From positions 1 to 64,000 of the forward strand of contig NZ_PPCG01000019.1 of the NCBI RefSeq assembly GCF_002913745.1: 64,000 nucleotides of DNA, read 5' to 3'. The stretch is from Campylobacter concisus (lineage in GTDB: Bacteria > Campylobacterota > Campylobacteria > Campylobacterales > Campylobacteraceae). Below the pieces are notes generated by a model. That model saw nothing but the letters and a program-made list of their open reading frames with translations, had not been told where the DNA came from and searched no databases. The position numbers and the translations under genes are program-made. Shown here piece by piece: positions 1-9,941 of the stretch; within the stretch, counting starts at the first letter, position 1, and each line of letters begins with the position of its first letter.

Positions 1-107
1 TAATATTACTTCCTGACACATCTATATGATGAAATTTAAAATTTGTAGTTTTACCTAAATTTATAGGCTCATTTTGAGTAGTAAATTTGAAGGGATAAAT
101 TTAAGCT

Positions 108-130
108 GCCCCTAGAAATTTCCTAGAGGC
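108..130. terminator. Hairpin downstream of the ABC-F gene
   Basis: Positions 108-115 and 123-130 form an 8-position stem with one mismatch around a 7-base AT loop, directly after the minus-strand stop at 141. No T-run follows on the minus strand, so termination is only suggested. The rest of bases 1-140 shows no gene. Confidence 0.35.
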
Positions 131-140
131 AAAGTAGCAT

Positions 141-1730
141 TTAGCCTTCAAGGCCTAAATTTGCTATATACTCTTCGTATGTGCCTTTAAAATCAACGAC
201 TTCGCCACTACCTTTTAGGTGTAAAATCCTATTTGCAAAGGCATCTATCAGCTCCCTGTCGTGACTTACGCAGATGACTGAGCCATTAAAGTTATAAAAC
301 GCCTCGCCAAGTGCGATGATAGCCTCAAGATCGAGGTGGTTGTTTGGCTCGTCCATGACAAGTAAATTTGGCCTGTGAAGCATGAGCTGAGCTAGCCTTA
401 CTCGGTGTTTTTCACCACCGCTTAGCGCCCCAACTGCCTTTTCTTGCTCGGCACCGCTAAAGAGCATCCTGCCAAGGCACTTTCTGATCTCGTCGATATC
501 CTTGTTTTTGGCATCTTGCAAGTACTCATAAAGCTTTAGCTCGCCATCTATCTTATTTACAGTATCTTGCGCAAAATATCCTAGCTCGATGGTCGCGCCT
601 ATATGCACCTCGCCCGCGTCAGGCTTTATCTCGCCCATTATGATCTTACAAAGTGTGCTTTTACCAACGCCGTTATGACCGATGATGGCTAGTTTGTCGC
701 CCTTTTCGAGCTTAAAGTTAAAGTTTTCAAATATCACTTTATCATCAAATTTCTTACTAATGTTCTTTAGCTCAATTAGCTCATTGCCTATCTCGCGGTT
801 TGCACGAAATAGAATGCTAGGATCACGCCTGCTTGAGACTGCGATCTCTGCGATATCTAATTTTTCAAGCTGCTTTGCACGTGAGGTCGCCTGCTTTGCC
901 TTGCTCGCATTTGCTGAAAATCTCGCGATAAATTTCTCCAGCTCCTCTTTCTCTTTTAGCTTCTTATCACGCTCCATCTCATGCTGCTTTGCGATCAAAT
1001 TTGCAGCCATATACCAGTCGTCGTAGTTGCCTGAAAACTCGCGAATTTTCTTAAAATCCACATCCAAAATGTTTGTGCAAACTCTATTTAAAAAGTGCCT
1101 GTCGTGGCTGATAACGACAAGTGTGCCCTCGTGGCGGTTTAGCTCGTTTTCTAGCCATGCGATCGCGTCTATGTCAAGGTTGTTTGTTGGCTCGTCTAAG
1201 AACAAGATGTCTGGCTTTGGAAAGAGCACTTGAGCCAGCAAAACCTTAACTTTATCTGAGTTTTCAACCTCGCTCATAAGCTTATCAAATTCATTTAGTC
1301 CTAGCGAGCTTAGGATTTTTTCTATCCTAGTCTCGTACTCGTAGCTTGGGTCTTCTTCAGCACTTATCATCTCAAGCTCGCTTAAGCGCTCATTTATCTC
1401 ATCAGTAAATTCCTCGCTCATATAGAGCTTCTCTTTCTCTTTGACAGCGTCATATAGGCGCTTGTTACCATAAAGCACCGCATCTTTTAGCGTGAAATTT
1501 TCAAACGCAAACTGATCTTGCCCAAGCACGCCAACTTTTAGTCCATTTTCTATGATGATCTCGCCGTTAGTTGGCTCGATGGCTCCGCTTAAAATTTTTA
1601 AAAATGTCGATTTACCAGCGCCATTTGCACCGATTAGTCCGTATCTATTGTGGCGATTTAGCTTTAAATTTACATCCTCAAATAGCAAGCTGCTTGCAAA
1701 TCTTTGAGTAAGTCCCCTAACTTCTAACAT
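141..1730 (-). CDS. ABC-F family ATPase, YbiT-like
   Basis: Soluble twin-ATPase protein of 529 residues with no membrane segments, as in the ABC-F family of ribosome-associated translation factors. The first nucleotide-binding domain has Walker A GANGAGKST near residue 35 and Walker B with DEPTNNLD near 180. The second has Walker A GHNGVGKST near 354, signature LSGGEKHRVRLA near 440 and Walker B DEPNNHLD. The first domain has no clear LSGGQ signature; SDKVKVLLAQ stands in its place, as far as I can see. The N-terminus (MLEVRGLTQRF, then NRYGLIGANGAGKS) resembles E. coli YbiT. It stands alone, with nothing co-directional immediately upstream except the DUF1287 pseudogene 61 bases away. The family is certain; the subfamily is likely. 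Confidence 0.93.
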   Translation of the reverse strand: MLEVRGLTQRFASSLLFEDVNLKLNRHNRYGLIGANGAGKSTFLKILSGAIEPTNGEIIIENGLKVGVLGQDQFAFENFTLKDAVLYGNKRLYDAVKEKEKLYMSEEFTDEINERLSELEMISAEEDPSYEYETRIEKILSSLGLNEFDKLMSEVENSDKVKVLLAQVLFPKPDILFLDEPTNNLDIDAIAWLENELNRHEGTLVVISHDRHFLNRVCTNILDVDFKKIREFSGNYDDWYMAANLIAKQHEMERDKKLKEKEELEKFIARFSANASKAKQATSRAKQLEKLDIAEIAVSSRRDPSILFRANREIGNELIELKNISKKFDDKVIFENFNFKLEKGDKLAIIGHNGVGKSTLCKIIMGEIKPDAGEVHIGATIELGYFAQDTVNKIDGELKLYEYLQDAKNKDIDEIRKCLGRMLFSGAEQEKAVGALSGGEKHRVRLAQLMLHRPNLLVMDEPNNHLDLEAIIALGEAFYNFNGSVICVSHDRELIDAFANRILHLKGSGEVVDFKGTYEEYIANLGLEG

Positions 1731-1791
1731 TATTTTTCCTTGAATTTGTTTTTTGCGATTTTGCCTTAAATTTGATTAAAAAGCCATTTTG

Positions 1792-2336
1792 CTACTTTAG
1801 CCTAAAATGCCCCGTGATCTTGTAGCTATAAAGTATTTTTTCTTCCTGCACGCCAGAGCCGATATTGTGGACGACAAGCGGCGTTTGTCCTTCAAATTTA
1901 TCTGAGATCACGCCGATGTGAGGTAGATTTCTTGGTAGCATCCATGTGACGATATCGCCTGGCAGAAATTTATCATCACTCACCTCAAAACCTTTTCTTT
2001 TTAGAAAGGTAGCGATGTTTAAAACACGCCTGTGATCGATGTTTTTATCAGCCTTTTTAAGGCCCCATTTTTTAGGATAAACTGAAAAATTTTTACTCAT
2101 ATCTTCAAAAATGAGCCTTTGCAGATCCATATCCTGATGACGTAGCGCCCTTACCAAGGCGCCAGTACAAACGCTTTTTTGATATCCATGTCGCCCATAG
2201 GATAGGCGAGCTTTTCATAGCTTGGATCGTAACTTAGCGTCACGCCAATCTACGACCTAGCGTCATTTACAAATTTACTCGCCGAAAAGGCAAAAATTTG
2301 CGTGGCAAAAAGAGCTAAAAGTAGAAATTTCTTCAT
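1792..2336 (-). pseudogene. Decayed DUF1287 secreted protein gene (nonsense plus frameshift)
   Basis: The intact product would be a secreted DUF1287 protein (an NlpC/P60-like fold of unknown substrate). Reading from ATG at 2336, four bases beyond the pgi stop, gives signal peptide MKKFLLLALFATQIFAFSAS and then NDARS, followed by a TAG at 2250-2252 where the family usually has Gln. Reading through gives IGVTLSYDPSYEKLAYPMGD. The frame is then lost after ATCAAAAAA near 2173-2180: restoring one G gives IKKGVCTGALVRALRHQD, the family's Cys motif, joined to the intact 3' part (residues such as NIDHRR, PGDIVTWML, HIGVISD, VVHNIGSG, ITGHF). The open 121-residue piece at 1792-2157 is therefore a remnant and not a gene start. 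The family is clear, and both lesions are seen directly unless they are sequencing errors. Confidence 0.85.
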
Positions 2337-2339
2337 TTT

Positions 2340-3560
2340 CTACTTTAAAAGCATGGTTTTTAAGATACGTTTTCCTATCTCAACGCCTGGCTGATCGTAG
2401 GTGTTGATGCCTAGCATGATACCAGTTGCCGAGGTTAGTAGCTCGTAGTAAAAAATGAGCCAGCCAGCATGAAACTCATCAAGCCTCTCAAGCGTGATCG
2501 TATCGACACTTATGCCCTCTTGCACCAGCGCCATAGCCGTCGCGTCGCACTGCAAATTTATAAGCTCATTTAGGCTTAGACCCGCCACAAAATCGCACTC
2601 TTCAAGCCCTTTTAGGCTAAAGCTTTGGATAGTCTTGTCGCTTGCGTGATCTTTTATCTTTATAAATGTCACACTCTTATCTTTTACGCCGTCCATGATA
2701 AGCTGCAAAAAGCTGTGCTGATCGCGGCTGCCGACAAGTCCAACTGGCGTAAGTCCGACCCTTTTATAGCCTCTTTTTTTACCAAGGCTCTCCGCCCAAA
2801 GCTGCACATACCAGTCGTTAAATTCAAAAAATCTATCGCAATAGCTAAAAATGACATTTATGCTGGCACTTCTGCTAGTGGCGTAGTGGTAGGCTTTAGC
2901 GACTATTGAGCTATCTTTTTGCTCGATGTATTGCTTTTTACAAGCAAGCGCACCCTCCAAAAGTGCCTTTATATCGTAGCCGCAGATACCAAGAGGCACA
3001 AGACCGATCGCACTTAGCACGCTAAATCTCCCGCCAACATTTTTTGGGATATTAAAAAATTTAATGCCATTTTCTTTAGCGAAATTTTCTAAATTTGTGC
3101 CTGGATCAGTTATGATGAGGAAATTTTTGCCTAAATTTTGAGGTTTAAAGTCATCAAGCAAACACTTAAAAATAGTGATTGTCTCGATCGTGTTGCCTGA
3201 TTTTGAGCTTATTACAAAAAGCGTTTCGTCAAAATTTAGCCCATCAAGCGTGCTTTTGTAGCTGCAAGGATCAACGTTATCTAAAAACAAAAGCTCTCTT
3301 TTTATCCCCTTTGTGCCTTCAAGCATCGATTTTAGCGCCTTTACGCCAAGACTGCTACCGCCAATGCCAACAAGTACTACATTTTTGATATGAGCTAGCC
3401 CTTTTTCATACTCCTCGATCTCGCCAAGCAAATTTTGCCCGAGCACTGGCAGGTGGTAGTAGCCTATCTCGCCGCTTTCGTATTCGTCGTTTATGCGTTT
3501 GGCGTAGGAGTCGATGACCTCGCTGCTTGCAAAGTTAAATTTAAATGAAGTCTCTATCAT
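2340..3560 (-). CDS. pgi: Glucose-6-phosphate isomerase
   Basis: Interconverts glucose-6-phosphate and fructose-6-phosphate in the cytoplasm. In Campylobacter, which generally lack a complete Embden-Meyerhof pathway, it serves mainly gluconeogenic sugar supply. Family motifs are present: GIGGSSLGVKAL near residue 66, SSKSGNTIET near 117 and GGRFSVLSAIGLVPL near 180. At 406 residues it is shorter than the roughly 550 of E. coli Pgi, which is usual for the epsilonproteobacterial form, so it is not truncated. Its start overlaps the galU stop by 4 bases, so galU-pgi is one operon that feeds nucleotide-sugar synthesis for glycan and lipooligosaccharide. Confidence 0.95.
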   Translation of the reverse strand: MIETSFKFNFASSEVIDSYAKRINDEYESGEIGYYHLPVLGQNLLGEIEEYEKGLAHIKNVVLVGIGGSSLGVKALKSMLEGTKGIKRELLFLDNVDPCSYKSTLDGLNFDETLFVISSKSGNTIETITIFKCLLDDFKPQNLGKNFLIITDPGTNLENFAKENGIKFFNIPKNVGGRFSVLSAIGLVPLGICGYDIKALLEGALACKKQYIEQKDSSIVAKAYHYATSRSASINVIFSYCDRFFEFNDWYVQLWAESLGKKRGYKRVGLTPVGLVGSRDQHSFLQLIMDGVKDKSVTFIKIKDHASDKTIQSFSLKGLEECDFVAGLSLNELINLQCDATAMALVQEGISVDTITLERLDEFHAGWLIFYYELLTSATGIMLGINTYDQPGVEIGKRILKTMLLK

Positions 3561-4378
3561 TTACTGCGCTCGTAAAAGAAATTTGTAGCCTCGACAAAGC
3601 CGTCGATACTGCCACAGTCAAATCTCTTGCCCTTAAATTTATAAGCTAGCACCATGCCATCTTTTGCCTGCGTTTTTAGTGCGTCTGTGATCTGAATTTC
3701 GCCGTTTTTACCTGGCTTTGTTCGCTCTAAAATATTAAAAATATCTGGCGTTAGGATGTAGCGCCCGATTATCGCTAAATTTGTCGGAGCCTCGGCAGGA
3801 TCAGGCTTTTCAACCATATCATCGACCATTATGAGATCATCTTCTATAAACCTACCGCTTACGACGCCATAAGACTTGGCCTGCTCTTTTGGCACCTCCA
3901 TCACAGCAACTACGCTGCAGCGGTATTTTTCATAAAATTTAACCATTTGCGAAAGTACGCCCTCACCATTTTCATTTATACATAGATCATCTGCCAAAAT
4001 GACCCCAAAAGCCTCATCTCGAACTAGCGTTTTACCTGTATAAATAGCATGTCCAAGCCCTTTCATAGCATTTTGCCTAGTAAATGAAAATGTGCATGAA
4101 CTCATCAAATTTCTAACTTCGCTTAGCAGTGACTCTTTTGAGCTACCAGCGATCTCTTTTTCCAGCTCGTAGCTTATATCAAAATAGTCCTCAAGCGCCC
4201 TTTTTCCGCGTCCTGTGACAAAGGCCATATTATCCATGCCAGCCTCAAGCGCCTCATCAACGCCGTAGTGAATGAGCGGTTTTGTAAGGATCGGCAACAT
4301 CTCTTTTGGGAGCGATTTTGTAGCTGGTAAAAACCTTGTTCCGTATCCAGCCGCTGGAAATAGGCAAGTTTGTATCAT
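3557..4378 (-). CDS. galU: UTP--glucose-1-phosphate uridylyltransferase
   Basis: Makes UDP-glucose from UTP and glucose-1-phosphate for cell-surface glycans. The 273-residue protein has the nucleotidyltransferase start FPAAGYGTRFLPATKSLPKEM, with the Arg and Lys that bind nucleotide, then the family blocks GVILADDL near 126, VEKPDPAEAPTNLAIIGRY near 190 and GEIQITDAL near 226. It is the first gene of the galU-pgi operon. The 126 bases upstream are shared with the divergent YigZ-family gene; they are very AT-rich and no clear promoter could be picked out. Confidence 0.95.
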   Translation of the reverse strand: MIQTCLFPAAGYGTRFLPATKSLPKEMLPILTKPLIHYGVDEALEAGMDNMAFVTGRGKRALEDYFDISYELEKEIAGSSKESLLSEVRNLMSSCTFSFTRQNAMKGLGHAIYTGKTLVRDEAFGVILADDLCINENGEGVLSQMVKFYEKYRCSVVAVMEVPKEQAKSYGVVSGRFIEDDLIMVDDMVEKPDPAEAPTNLAIIGRYILTPDIFNILERTKPGKNGEIQITDALKTQAKDGMVLAYKFKGKRFDCGSIDGFVEATNFFYERSK

Positions 4379-4504
4379 TTTAGTCCTTCATGAAAAATTG
4401 CAAAATTCTACTATCTTTTCCTTAATAATATAAATTTGTCTGAATTTACAAGGCTTTAATTAGCAAATTGATAAGATTTTTAAAATTTTTAAAAAAGAGC
4501 AAAT

Positions 4505-5146
4505 TTGCAGACGATTGATAGGATTTTCAAAGCCCAGCTTGATATAAAAAAGTCAAATTTTTTGGCATTTTTGTGCCCGATAAGCGAATTTAAAAGTTTG
4601 CATGAACGCCTAAAAGAAGAGCATTTTAAGGCCGTTCATGTAGTTTGGGCGACAAGAGAGCTAAACAAATACGGACAAATCGTTGAAAATCAAAGTGATG
4701 ACGGCGAGCCAAAGGGCACTAGCGGTCAGCCAAGCCTAAATGTGCTAAGGGGTGCTGAGCTTATAAATGTTGGTGTCTTGATAGTTCGCTACTTTGGTGG
4801 GATAAAGCTTGGCACCGGAGGGCTTGTAAGAGCCTACTCAGGGGCTGTAAATGAGGTGATAAATGAGGCCATAAAAGATGGTGGCGTGATGAAATTTGAG
4901 ATAAAAGATGAGATCAAATTTTTTACGCCATTTTCACTGATGAGCCGCTTTGAGCACTATTTTGCCACTAAAAATTTAAGCGAGTTTGAAAGAGAATTTA
5001 ATGACTCTGGAGCGATCTGGAGCGTAAATTTAAATAAGGCTGAGTTTGCCGAGCTATTTAAATTTTGCAAAGAATTTGAAGCAAGTGAGTTTAAATTTTT
5101 AGCCCTTGCACTTAGTGGCAAGAGTTTATTCGCTCATCAAAGCTAA
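4505..5146 (+). CDS. YigZ/IMPACT family protein
   Basis: A 213-residue member of the UPF0029/IMPACT family. The family fold is ribosomal-S5-like at the N-terminus and EF-G-like at the C-terminus, and its molecular role is not settled. The signature is strong: [12 protein letters not shown] at about 75-86, then [21 protein letters not shown] at about 100-120. The start used is TTG, which places the usual family N-terminus ([18 protein letters not shown]) in frame; only a weak AAGAG lies upstream. It is followed 41 bases later by lgt in the same direction. Confidence 0.88.
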   Translation: MQTIDRIFKAQLDIKKSNFLAFLCPISEFKSLHERLKEEHFKAVHVVWATRELNKYGQIVENQSDDGEPKGTSGQPSLNVLRGAELINVGVLIVRYFGGIKLGTGGLVRAYSGAVNEVINEAIKDGGVMKFEIKDEIKFFTPFSLMSRFEHYFATKNLSEFEREFNDSGAIWSVNLNKAEFAELFKFCKEFEASEFKFLALALSGKSLFAHQS

Positions 5147-5187
5147 ATCATTGTAAAATCGCAAAAATTTTTAAAAAGAAAGTAAAA

Positions 5188-6003
5188 ATGGAAATTTGGA
5201 ACGACATTTATAACCACTTTAACCCAGTCGCCTTTAGCGTTTTTGGCTTTAGCGTGCACTGGTATGGGCTTATGTATATTTTAGCCCTTGTTTTGGCGCT
5301 TGTCATGGCAAAGTATCTCGTTAAAAAAGATAAAATCCCAATCTCAAATCAGCTTTTAGATAACTACTTTTTTTGGGTTGAAATAAGCGTTATTTTAGGC
5401 GCTAGGCTTGGCTGGGTTTTAGTCTATTCAGGCGAAGTAAGCTACTACTTGACGCAACCTTGGCAAATTTTTAATCCATTTCATAACGGCGAGTTTATAG
5501 GAATTCGTGGCATGAGCTACCACGGAGCAGTAGTTGGCTTTTTGCTTGCGACATATCTATTTTGCAAAAGGTATAAACAAAATTTATGGCAGCTACTTGA
5601 TCTTTGTGCCGTTTGCATACCTTTTGGCTATACATTTGGCAGGATCGGAAATTTCTTAAATCAAGAGCTTTTTGGCAGGGTTACAAACGTGCCTTGGGCG
5701 ATAAATGTCTTTGGTCAGCCAAGACATCCAAGCCAGCTTTATGAGGCATTCTTAGAAGGTTTAGTTATTTTTGTCATTTTATTTTTATATAGAAAATATA
5801 AGAAATTTAATGGCGAGCTCATAGCACTTTACGCCATTTTATACACATTTGCAAGATTTATTTGTGAATTTTACAGAGAGCCTGATTCTGGACTTGGATT
5901 TATTATCTTTGGTCTATCAATGGGGCAAATTTTATCACTTATTATGTGCGGGTTCGGAATTTTTGTCTATATTAAACTCTATAAGAGATTTACGAAAATT
6001 TAA
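5188..6003 (+). CDS. lgt: Prolipoprotein diacylglyceryl transferase
   Basis: Inner-membrane enzyme that transfers diacylglycerol from phosphatidylglycerol to the lipobox cysteine of prolipoproteins, the first step of lipoprotein maturation. The 271-residue protein has about seven hydrophobic segments. It has the early motif HWYGLMY, the central [15 protein letters not shown] and the Lgt signature [13 protein letters not shown] near residue 155, including the conserved Arg and Asn. A good AAAGAAAG ribosome-binding sequence lies 6-13 bases before the ATG. Confidence 0.96.
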   Translation: MEIWNDIYNHFNPVAFSVFGFSVHWYGLMYILALVLALVMAKYLVKKDKIPISNQLLDNYFFWVEISVILGARLGWVLVYSGEVSYYLTQPWQIFNPFHNGEFIGIRGMSYHGAVVGFLLATYLFCKRYKQNLWQLLDLCAVCIPFGYTFGRIGNFLNQELFGRVTNVPWAINVFGQPRHPSQLYEAFLEGLVIFVILFLYRKYKKFNGELIALYAILYTFARFICEFYREPDSGLGFIIFGLSMGQILSLIMCGFGIFVYIKLYKRFTKI

Positions 6004-6036
6004 TGTCAATATTTAAAATTTATTAAAGTAAAGTTC

Positions 6037-6095
6037 TGATAACATTAGCTTTATCAATTAATGCTAATATTTAAATTAGTATTAAGAAATGATAA
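6037..6095. promoter_or_regulatory. Dyad-rich region upstream of frdCAB
   Basis: The 119 bases between lgt and frdC carry a long inverted repeat: TTAATGCTAAT (6058-6068), a 6-base centre, and ATTAGTATTAA (6075-6085), matching at 10 of 11 positions. Around it lie TGATAA (6037-6042), its complement TTATCA (6051-6056) and TGATAA again (6090-6095), giving nested or overlapping dyads. Such symmetry suggests operator sites for dimeric regulators of the respiratory operon. The regulator cannot be named from the sequence. Confidence 0.5.
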
Positions 6096-6122
6096 CTTAT
6101 TTCAAATTTCTTAGGAGGGCTC

Positions 6123-6821
6123 ATGACCGGGCTTATAGAAGGTTTTTTGGGGAAACGGTCGGACGGCAAAAAAAGCCGCACTCCAGCCGCTTGGGATAGA
6201 TGGCAAAGTATTACAGGATTTATTCTAGCCTGTTTCATATTGTGCCATATGGTTTTTACTTCTACTATACTACTTGGCAAAGACGCATTTAACGCTGTCG
6301 TAGGATTTGCAGAGGCTAAATTTTTATTTGGCGAGGCTACTTGGTGGATCACAAATGTTATAGCTGCTGTTATTTTTGTAGTTTTTGTAACTCACGCCTT
6401 CTTGGCAATGAGAAAATTTCCTGCAAATTACAGACAATATCTAATGTTTAGAGGCCACAAAGACCGCATGAAGCACCTTGATACCACACTTTGGTGGTTC
6501 CAGTTTTTAACAGGCTTTGCTCTATTTTTTGCAGCAAGCGCCCACCTTATAGATATTATCTTTGGTGGACACATCACTGCTGACAAATCAGCTGCTGCTT
6601 TTCACAAACTAGAAATTTTCTACTTCGCACTACTTGTTTTCATGGTCGTTCACGCTAGCGTTGGCATGTACCGCTTATATGTCAAATGGGTAAGCATTGA
6701 TGGCGTAAATAAACACGAAATGTTTGCTAAAAGAAATAAGGCAAAGACAGTTGTATTTGTCATTTATGGCATACTTGCTGTGATCGCTTTGATCGCTGAT
6801 TTCGTGTGGATCAGCCATTAA
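6123..6821 (+). CDS. frdC: Fumarate reductase cytochrome b subunit
   Basis: Dihaem membrane anchor of the menaquinol:fumarate reductase that terminates anaerobic respiration. The 232-residue protein has five hydrophobic segments and His at 42, 91, 141 and 177, matching in order and spacing the four haem-b ligands known in Wolinella succinogenes FrdC. A strong AGGAGGG ribosome-binding site lies just before the ATG. It is the first gene of frdCAB, in the order C-A-B typical of Campylobacterota. Confidence 0.96.
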   Translation: MTGLIEGFLGKRSDGKKSRTPAAWDRWQSITGFILACFILCHMVFTSTILLGKDAFNAVVGFAEAKFLFGEATWWITNVIAAVIFVVFVTHAFLAMRKFPANYRQYLMFRGHKDRMKHLDTTLWWFQFLTGFALFFAASAHLIDIIFGGHITADKSAAAFHKLEIFYFALLVFMVVHASVGMYRLYVKWVSIDGVNKHEMFAKRNKAKTVVFVIYGILAVIALIADFVWISH

Positions 6822-6835
6822 AAAGGAGCTAGAAG

Positions 6836-8854
6836 ATGAATGTAAAATATTATGACGCATTGGTAATTGGTGGCGGTCTAGCTGGTCTTAGAGCTGCTGT
6901 GGCTGCTGGAGAAAAGGGCTTAAGCACCGTAGTTTTGAGCCTCATCCCTGTAAAACGCTCTCACTCTGCTGCTGCACAAGGCGGCATGCAAGCAAGCCTT
7001 GGTAACTCTAAAATGAGTGAAGGCGATAACGAAGATGTACACTTTGCTGACACAGTAAAAGGTAGCGACTGGGGTTGCGATCAACAAGTTGCACGTATGT
7101 TTTGTCAAACTGCTCCAAAAGCGATTCGTGAGCTTGCAGCTTGGGGTGTGCCTTGGACCAGGATCACAAAAGGCGAAAGAAGCGCTATCATCAACGCTCA
7201 AAAGACAACTATTGTTGAAAAAGAAGAGGTTCATGGTCTTATCCACTCACGTGACTTTGGTGGTACAAAAAAGTGGAGAACTTGCTACACAGCTGACGCA
7301 ACTGGTCACACCATGCTTTTTGCTGTTGCAAACGAAGCGCTTAAGCACAATGTAGAAATTCACGACCGCAAAGAGGCGATCGCTTTGATACACCAAAATA
7401 ACCGCTGTTACGGCGCGATCGTTCGTGACCTAGTTAATGGCGAGATCACAGCTTATGTTTCAAAAGGCACACTTATAGCAACTGGCGGTTATGGTAGAGT
7501 TTATAAACACACTACAAACGCTGTTGTTTGCGAAGGTATCGGCGCTGCGATCGCACTTGAGACTGGTGTAGCTCAGCTTGGTAATATGGAAGCTGTTCAG
7601 TTTCACCCAACTCCGATCGTCCCATCTGGCATTCTTTTAACAGAAGGTTGCCGCGGTGATGGCGGAATTTTACGTGACGTTGATGGATACCGCTTTATGC
7701 CTGATTATGAACCAGAGAAAAAAGAGCTAGCTAGCCGTGACGTCGTTAGCCGCCGTATCATGGAACACATCCGTGCAGGCAAAGGCGTACCTAGCCCTTA
7801 TGGCTATCACGTTTGGCTTGACATCTCTATCCTCGGACGCGAGCACATCGAGAAAAATTTACGTGACGTTCAAGAAATTTGCGAAATTTTTAACGGCATC
7901 GATCCTGCTGACACTGAAGTATATACTGACGAGACAGGACATCAGCGTGGCAAAGGCTGGGCGCCGATCCTACCTATGCAGCACTACTCAATGGGCGGCA
8001 TCAAGACAAAACCAACTGGCGAGAGCCCAACTTTAGCTGGTCTATTTAGCGCTGGCGAGGCTGCTTGCTGGGATATGCACGGCTTTAACCGCCTTGGTGG
8101 TAACTCAGTTTCTGAGACAGTCGTTGCAGGTATGATCGTTGGTGATTATTTTGCAGATTATTGCGCTAGCCACGAGATCGAGATAAACACAGCTGATATA
8201 GAGAAATTTGTTAAAAAACAAGAAGACTATCTAAATAGCCTTGTCACAAAAGAGGGTAAATTTAACGTCTTTGATATCAAAAACAAGATGAAAGAGGTAA
8301 TGTGGGAGCACGTTGCGATATTTAGAACAGGCAAAGGCCTAGAGCTTGCTGTTAAAGAGCTTGAAGCACTCTACAAAGAGTCACTTGATGTAAAAGTAAG
8401 CAACAAAGCACTATTTGGCAACCCAGAGCTTGAAGAGGCTTACCGCGTGCCAAAGATGCTAAAACTAGCACTTTGTATCGCAAAAGGTGCGCTTGATAGA
8501 ACAGAGAGCCGTGGCGCTCACTGCCGTGAAGACTATCCAAAGAGAGATGACCTTAACTGGCTAAACAGAACGCTTACAAGCTGGAAAGAAGGCGACACTA
8601 TGCCAACTATTACTTATGAGCCACTTGATATCATGAAGATGGAGATGCCGCCAGCATTTAGAGGTTATGGTGCAAAAGGAAATATCATCGAACATCCAAA
8701 CAGCGCTATCCGCCAAAAAGAGGTCGATGAAATTCGCGAGAAAATGCAAGCAGAAGGCAAGAGCAGACAAGAAATTCAAGAGGCTTTGATGCACTATGAC
8801 CTTCAACCAAAATATAAAGCACCAAATGAAAGAGCAGGTATAGGAAATGAGTAG
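6836..8854 (+). CDS. frdA: Fumarate reductase flavoprotein subunit
   Basis: Catalytic subunit reducing fumarate to succinate at a covalently bound FAD. The N-terminal dinucleotide fold reads [12 protein letters not shown], and the covalent-flavin motif [10 protein letters not shown] puts His at residue 43, the same number as the flavinylated His in Wolinella FrdA. Later it has the substrate and catalytic region around [11 protein letters not shown] and FNRLGGNS. The length of 672 is normal. AAGGAG precedes the ATG, frdC ends 14 bases upstream and frdB overlaps its 3' end by 8 bases. Confidence 0.97.
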   Translation: MNVKYYDALVIGGGLAGLRAAVAAGEKGLSTVVLSLIPVKRSHSAAAQGGMQASLGNSKMSEGDNEDVHFADTVKGSDWGCDQQVARMFCQTAPKAIRELAAWGVPWTRITKGERSAIINAQKTTIVEKEEVHGLIHSRDFGGTKKWRTCYTADATGHTMLFAVANEALKHNVEIHDRKEAIALIHQNNRCYGAIVRDLVNGEITAYVSKGTLIATGGYGRVYKHTTNAVVCEGIGAAIALETGVAQLGNMEAVQFHPTPIVPSGILLTEGCRGDGGILRDVDGYRFMPDYEPEKKELASRDVVSRRIMEHIRAGKGVPSPYGYHVWLDISILGREHIEKNLRDVQEICEIFNGIDPADTEVYTDETGHQRGKGWAPILPMQHYSMGGIKTKPTGESPTLAGLFSAGEAACWDMHGFNRLGGNSVSETVVAGMIVGDYFADYCASHEIEINTADIEKFVKKQEDYLNSLVTKEGKFNVFDIKNKMKEVMWEHVAIFRTGKGLELAVKELEALYKESLDVKVSNKALFGNPELEEAYRVPKMLKLALCIAKGALDRTESRGAHCREDYPKRDDLNWLNRTLTSWKEGDTMPTITYEPLDIMKMEMPPAFRGYGAKGNIIEHPNSAIRQKEVDEIREKMQAEGKSRQEIQEALMHYDLQPKYKAPNERAGIGNE

Positions 8855-9566
8855 AAAAATAACCATAAAAGCTTTTAAATACAATCCTTTAAGCAAAGTT
8901 TCAAAGCCTCATTTTGCGACTTATGAGCTTGAAGAGACTGATGGTATGACGCTATTTATCGCGTTAAATCAAATTCGTGAGAAATTTGATCCAGATCTTA
9001 GCTTTGACTTTGTTTGTCGTGCGGGAATTTGCGGAAGTTGTGGCATGCTAGTAAATGGCAAACCAAGCCTAGCTTGCAGAACTCTAACAAAAGACTTTGA
9101 AAGCGGTGTAATTGAGCTTATGCCTTTGCCAGTCTTTAAACTACTAAAAGATCTAAGCGTAGATACTGGCAACTGGATGAACGCTATGAGCAAGCGTGTC
9201 GAGAGCTGGATACACACAGATCACGAGACAGATATCTCTAAGCTTGAAGAGAAAGTTGAGCCAGAAGTCGCTCAAGAAGTTTTCGAGCTTGATCGCTGTA
9301 TAGAGTGCGGAATTTGCGTCGCATCTTGCGGAACAGCTATCATGAGACCTGATTTCATCGGCGCTGTTGGTCTAAACAGGGTTGCTAGATTTAAGATAGA
9401 CGCGCTTGATAAGAGAACTGACGAGGACTTTTACGAGTTAATCGGCGATGATGATGGTGTATTTGGTTGTATGACTTTGCTTGGATGCGAAGACAACTGC
9501 CCAAAACACCTACCACTTCAAAGCCGCATAGCTTATATGCGTAGAAAAATGGCTGCTATAAAGTAG
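8847..9566 (+). CDS. frdB: Fumarate reductase iron-sulfur subunit
   Basis: Carries electrons from the FrdC haems to FrdA. All three cluster motifs are visible: the 2Fe-2S ligands C57, C62, C65 and C77 ([10 protein letters not shown]), then [11 protein letters not shown] for the 4Fe-4S centre and GCEDNCP for the 3Fe-4S centre. The length of 239 is normal. Translation is probably coupled to frdA through the 8-base overlap. A GC-rich hairpin follows the stop. Confidence 0.96.
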   Translation: MSRKITIKAFKYNPLSKVSKPHFATYELEETDGMTLFIALNQIREKFDPDLSFDFVCRAGICGSCGMLVNGKPSLACRTLTKDFESGVIELMPLPVFKLLKDLSVDTGNWMNAMSKRVESWIHTDHETDISKLEEKVEPEVAQEVFELDRCIECGICVASCGTAIMRPDFIGAVGLNRVARFKIDALDKRTDEDFYELIGDDDGVFGCMTLLGCEDNCPKHLPLQSRIAYMRRKMAAIK

Positions 9567-9570
9567 CAAA

Positions 9571-9588
9571 GGGGCTGTAAAAAGCCCC
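9571..9588. terminator. Bidirectional terminator between frdB and a convergent small gene
   Basis: GGGGCT (9571-9576) pairs with AGCCCC (9583-9588) around a 6-base A-rich loop. It starts 5 bases after the frdB stop and sits 5 bases from the stop of the convergent gene at 9593, so it probably terminates both. The flanks are AT-rich without a perfect T-run. Confidence 0.65.
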
Positions 9589-9592
9589 AAAT

Positions 9593-9844
9593 TTATTTAA
9601 ATACTCTGCAAACAGAGACCAAGATACAGATACAAATATCTAACGCTGCAAATAAGAAAAATATAAATATTAAAAGCGGAAACGACAAGACTAAGCCCAT
9701 TATATAGCCAAGTGGCAAGGTAATAAAAAATAAAAGATCAACTCCAGTACTAAAGTAAAAAAATATCGCAAACAACGAAGCAATCACGTTCATAAATAAA
9801 TTGATATTATCAGAGAAAAACTCTGTTAGGCTTACATATTTCAT
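9593..9844 (-). CDS. Small membrane protein, unknown
   Basis: Not recognised. From the ATG at 9844 it encodes 83 residues with a short polar N-terminus (MKYVSLTEFFSDN) and two to three hydrophobic helices covering nearly all the rest, so it should sit in the inner membrane. The frame stays open to an ATG at 9913 and a TTG at 9916, but no ribosome-binding site supports those starts. A TATAAT lies 5-10 bases before the ATG at 9844 on this strand, so a leaderless transcript is possible. It is convergent with frdB and divergent from the Mrr gene. Confidence 0.5.
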   Translation of the reverse strand: MKYVSLTEFFSDNINLFMNVIASLFAIFFYFSTGVDLLFFITLPLGYIMGLVLSFPLLIFIFFLFAALDICICILVSVCRVFK

Positions 9845-9900
9845 GTGGTGATTATATCCATAAAAATGTAAAAACAAGAAATTTTTTGGTAAAAAATTTA

Positions 9901-9906
9901 TATAAT
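9901..9906 (+). promoter_or_regulatory. Probable -10 element of the Mrr gene
   Basis: A perfect TATAAT lies 36 bases before the Mrr ATG at 9942, preceded by A/T-rich runs as in Campylobacter sigma70 promoters, which depend little on a -35 box. Confidence 0.5.
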
Positions 9907-9941
9907 TTGGCATCAAACAACTTCATTTTTTAGGACATAAA

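Noticed and set aside
682-1233. Open reading frames opposite the ABC-F gene
   Set aside because: They lie antisense to a gene with clear Walker motifs, have Ser/Phe-rich shadow composition and no ribosome-binding sites.
2340-3560. Suspected truncation of pgi (406 residues)
   Set aside because: All catalytic blocks are present and Campylobacterota Pgi is short.
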